Below the pieces are notes generated by a model. That model was given only the letters and a program-made list of their open reading frames with translations, was not told where the DNA came from and did not search any database. Shown piece after piece: positions 61,832 to 64,000 of a stretch of 64,000 nt of DNA; within the stretch, counting starts at the first letter, position 1; each line of letters starts with the position of its first letter. The DNA is from Streptomyces marispadix (GTDB taxonomy: Bacteria; Actinomycetota; Actinomycetes; Streptomycetales; Streptomycetaceae): contig NZ_JAKWJU010000002.1 of the NCBI RefSeq assembly GCF_022524345.1, positions 3,038,001 through 3,102,000 of the forward strand. The letters run 5' to 3'. Position numbers and translations under genes: made by a program.

Positions 61832-61865
61832 GCGGCAGGGCGCCTTCCGAGAGGCGCCCTGCCGC
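61832..61865. terminator. Bidirectional terminator after the PKS gene
   Basis: A perfect 13-bp stem (61832-61844 with 61853-61865, GCGGCAGGGCGCC and its complement) with an 8-base loop lies between the convergent PKS and YbjN genes. Confidence 0.85.
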
Positions 61866-61887
61866 CCGCGTCCCGCGTGCCCGCACG

Positions 61888-62424
61888 TCACGCGGAGTCG
61901 TCGTCGGGACCTTCCTCGCCCGACTCCGCGTCCTTCTCCAGACCGAACTGCTCCACGAGCCACTTGTCGAACTCGATCGACGCCCGCACCCAGCTCACCA
62001 CGCTGGAGACGAAGTGCTCCAGTGAGACGCCCGTGCCGATCAGCAGTTGGGCCTCGCCGATCAGCCGGACCGTGCCGTCGTCGTGCGTGTGGCTGTAGAC
62101 CTTCGGCCACAGCGTCCGCCGGTTCCAGTCGTCGATGGACTCCAGCAGCTTGGGCTTGTCCTCGATCGGGTGGGGCCGGTCGTAGAACGTACGGACCGAG
62201 AAGACCTGCTGCTCCTCCTCGCCCCGGAACATGAAGTACGTGCGGAAGTCCTCCCACGGCGCCGCGAGGTCACCCTCTTCGTCGACGACGTACTTCAGCT
62301 CCATCTGGTCCAGAAGCTGCTTGACCAGCTCCTGGTCGGGGATGACAGGGCCGGTCGGGCCGGATTCCTGCGGGTCGGGCTCCTGGCCCCCGAAGTTCGG
62401 GATCGAGGACGGGTCGATGCTCAC
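61888..62424 (-). CDS. YbjN-domain protein
   Basis: A 178-residue cytosolic protein from GTG 62424 (GAAGGGAAA before it). The core has the YbjN pattern: LVKQLLDQMELKYVVDEEGDLAAPW, YFMFRGEEEQQVFSVRTFYD, LLESIDDWNRRTLWPKVYSH, GEAQLLIGTGVSLEHF and SWVRASIEFDKWLVEQFG. Such proteins resemble type III secretion chaperones in fold and are common in actinobacteria without known function. The acidic last 20 residues are disordered. It is convergent with the PKS gene and in the same direction as clpB. Confidence 0.9.
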   Translation of the reverse strand: MSIDPSSIPNFGGQEPDPQESGPTGPVIPDQELVKQLLDQMELKYVVDEEGDLAAPWEDFRTYFMFRGEEEQQVFSVRTFYDRPHPIEDKPKLLESIDDWNRRTLWPKVYSHTHDDGTVRLIGEAQLLIGTGVSLEHFVSSVVSWVRASIEFDKWLVEQFGLEKDAESGEEGPDDDSA

Positions 62425-62620
62425 CTGTGTTTCCCTTCATACGGATTCCGCCATCCTCCCCCATGCCGGGCCGGTCCTGGCAAGCGACGCGGAGGCCGGG
62501 TGACCCCGGCCCGCGTCGTCGCCGGTCAGAGCCCCGCGAGGCACGACGGCGGAGCCTCCCCGGACCGCGCCTGGCCTTCCTCACCCCGCCGGTCCTCCGT
62601 CATTCCTCCGCCGGCCACCG

Positions 62621-64000
62621 TCAGTCCTTCGTGAGCCGCGCCGCTGCCTCCGGGCCGCCGCTCCCGGGCTCCGCCCGCTCGGCGCTGCCGACCATCAGCC
62701 CGTTCCAGCCGTCGACGTGGTCGACGCGCACCGTGTCACCGTCGCGTACCTCGCCGGAGAGGATCTCGCGGGCGAGCTGGTCGCCGATCGCCGTCTGAAC
62801 CAGGCGGCGCAGCGGACGTGCCCCGTACGCCGGGTCGTTGCCCTCGCGCGCCAGCCAGGCCAGCGCCCCCGGGGTGACCTCCAGCTCCAGCCGGCGGTCG
62901 GCGAGGCGCCGCCGCAGCCCGTCGATCTGGAGGCGGGCGATGCGGCCGAGTTCGTCCTCGCTGAGGGCGGAGAAGACCACGACGTCGTCCAGGCGGTTGA
63001 GGAACTCGGGCCTGAAGGACGAGCGGACGGTGGCGAGCACCTTCTCCCGCTTCTCCTCCTCCTTCTCCAGGGGGTCCATCAGGTACTGGCTGCCCAGGTT
63101 GGAGGTGAGGACGAGGATGGTGTTGCGGAAGTCGACCGTCCGGCCCTGGCCGTCCGTGAGGCGCCCGTCGTCGAGGACCTGGAGCAGGATGTCGAAGACG
63201 TCGTGGTGCGCCTTCTCCACCTCGTCCAGCAGTACGACGGAGTACGGGCGCCGCCGCACGGCCTCGGTGAGCTGACCGCCCTCCTCGTAGCCGACGTAGC
63301 CGGGAGGTGCGCCCACCAGACGCGCCACGGAGTGCTTCTCCCCGTACTCGCTCATGTCGATACGGACCATGGCCCGCTCGTCGTCGAAGAGGAAGTCCGC
63401 GAGCGCCTTGGCCAGTTCGGTCTTCCCGACGCCCGTGGGACCGAGGAAGAGGAACGAACCGGTGGGGCGGTCGGGGTCGGCGACACCGGCGCGGGTGCGG
63501 CGCACGGCGTCGGAGACGGCACGCACCGCCTCGGTCTGGCCGATCAGCCGCCTGCCCAGCTCATCCTCCATGCGCAGCAGCTTCTGGGTCTCGCCCTCCA
63601 GGAGCCGCCCGGCGGGGATGCCCGTCCAGGACGCCACGACGTCGGCGATGTCGTCCTGGCCGACCTCCTCCTTGACCATCGTCTCCCGCTCCTGCTGGGA
63701 AGCGGCTGCCTCCTCCTCGGCGGCCGACGCCTCGGCCAGTTCGCGCTCGACGCCGGGGATCTCCCCGTACAGAAGCTGCGAGGCGGTCTCGAAGTCGCCC
63801 TCGCGCTGGGCCCGTTCGGCCTGGCCGCGCAGGTCGTCGAGGCGTTCCTTCAGCTCACCCACGCGGTTGAGGCCCTGCTTCTCCTTCTCCCAGCGTGCGG
63901 TCAGTCCGCGCAACTCCTCCTCGCGGTCGGCGAGTTCACGGCGCAGCCGCTCCAGGCGCTCCACCGATCCGGGGTCGGTCTCGTTGCCGAGCGCCATCTC
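62621..64000 (-). CDS. clpB: ATP-dependent chaperone ClpB, C-terminal part
   Basis: The gene runs off the window edge, so only about the last 460 residues are seen. Present are the coiled-coil middle domain (RLERLRRELADREEELRGL... with QAERAQREGDFETASQL), the linker DDIADVVASWTGIPAGRL, and the second AAA+ domain: Walker A GPTGVGKTE, DMSEYGEKHSVARLVGAPPGYVG, Walker B VVLLDEVEKAH, sensor SNLGSQ and FRPEFLNRLDDVVVF, ending with the small domain (DPAYGARPLRRLVQ). This two-ring disaggregase works with DnaK on heat-damaged protein. Gene order YbjN-clpB is usual in Streptomyces. Confidence 0.95.
   Translation of the reverse strand, partial: EMALGNETDPGSVERLERLRRELADREEELRGLTARWEKEKQGLNRVGELKERLDDLRGQAERAQREGDFETASQLLYGEIPGVERELAEASAAEEEAAASQQERETMVKEEVGQDDIADVVASWTGIPAGRLLEGETQKLLRMEDELGRRLIGQTEAVRAVSDAVRRTRAGVADPDRPTGSFLFLGPTGVGKTELAKALADFLFDDERAMVRIDMSEYGEKHSVARLVGAPPGYVGYEEGGQLTEAVRRRPYSVVLLDEVEKAHHDVFDILLQVLDDGRLTDGQGRTVDFRNTILVLTSNLGSQYLMDPLEKEEEKREKVLATVRSSFRPEFLNRLDDVVVFSALSEDELGRIARLQIDGLRRRLADRRLELEVTPGALAWLAREGNDPAYGARPLRRLVQTAIGDQLAREILSGEVRDGDTVRVDHVDGWNGLMVGSAERAEPGSGGPEAAARLTKD

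Noticed and set aside
1..64000. tRNA, rRNA, CRISPR arrays, IS elements, attachment sites
   Set aside because: No T-loop-like GGTTCGAATCC, regular spacer array, transposase, integrase or flanking duplications were noticed when reading the sequence.

Overview
The window is very GC-rich (well over 70 %), with GTG and TTG starts, overlapping ATGA/GTGA gene junctions, Ser/Thr kinases and LuxR-type regulators. This points to a Streptomyces or close relative. Large parts carry conserved chromosome-core genes (purC, purD, purA, kynAUB, fba, pyrE, clpB). From memory, the order from purA to clpB resembles the core of Streptomyces coelicolor. Two specialised-metabolite loci sit among these genes. No tRNA, rRNA, CRISPR array, IS element or phage gene was seen.

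Layout. 254-4274: a translationally coupled operon of ABC ATPase, ABC permease, sensor kinase and LuxR-type response regulator, preceded by a 24-bp inverted repeat. 4914-14141: a compact RiPP cluster that I read as a linaridin locus. It has two small precursor genes, both carrying the linaridin PxxxTP leader motif; a membrane-anchored alpha/beta hydrolase (LinH type); its partner (LinL type); a 30-residue membrane peptide; an N-methyltransferase (LinM type); an ABC exporter (LinT type); a flavin oxidoreductase; and a convergent TrmB/LuxR-like regulator. 14391-24986: purC, a formamidase-like secreted-type protein, a degenerate M48-like membrane protein, purD, a SLATT-domain protein, a GntR/aminotransferase pair and a DUF4956 membrane protein. 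25251-29319: two consecutive Ser/Thr kinases. 29437-32799: an ABC exporter pair with a divergent MarR-type regulator and a perfect 18-bp palindrome between them.

32804-49313: a diacylglycerol-kinase-like protein, purA with a strong terminator, a DUF985 cupin, the kynurenine operon kynA-kynU-kynB (tryptophan to anthranilate), DUF3151, fba, pyrE, an aldose-epimerase-like protein, a CoxG/SRPBCC protein, a membrane aminopropyltransferase, DUF2617, a Gly/His/Cys-rich membrane protein, a secreted CHRD protein and an aminotransferase. 49493-51991: a PAS-GAF-SpoIIE phosphatase-HATPase regulator.

52124-61748: a two-gene NRPS/PKS locus, A-T-C-A-T followed by KS-T-TE-AT. The acyltransferase sits after the thioesterase and looks like a stand-alone trans-AT malonyltransferase fused to the C-terminus. 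A 14-codon reading frame containing the rare TTA codon overlaps the NRPS start. The window ends with a YbjN protein and the 3' part of clpB.

The observations I rank highest are the two-precursor linaridin locus, the KS-T-TE-AT domain order, and the TTA-containing leader frame.
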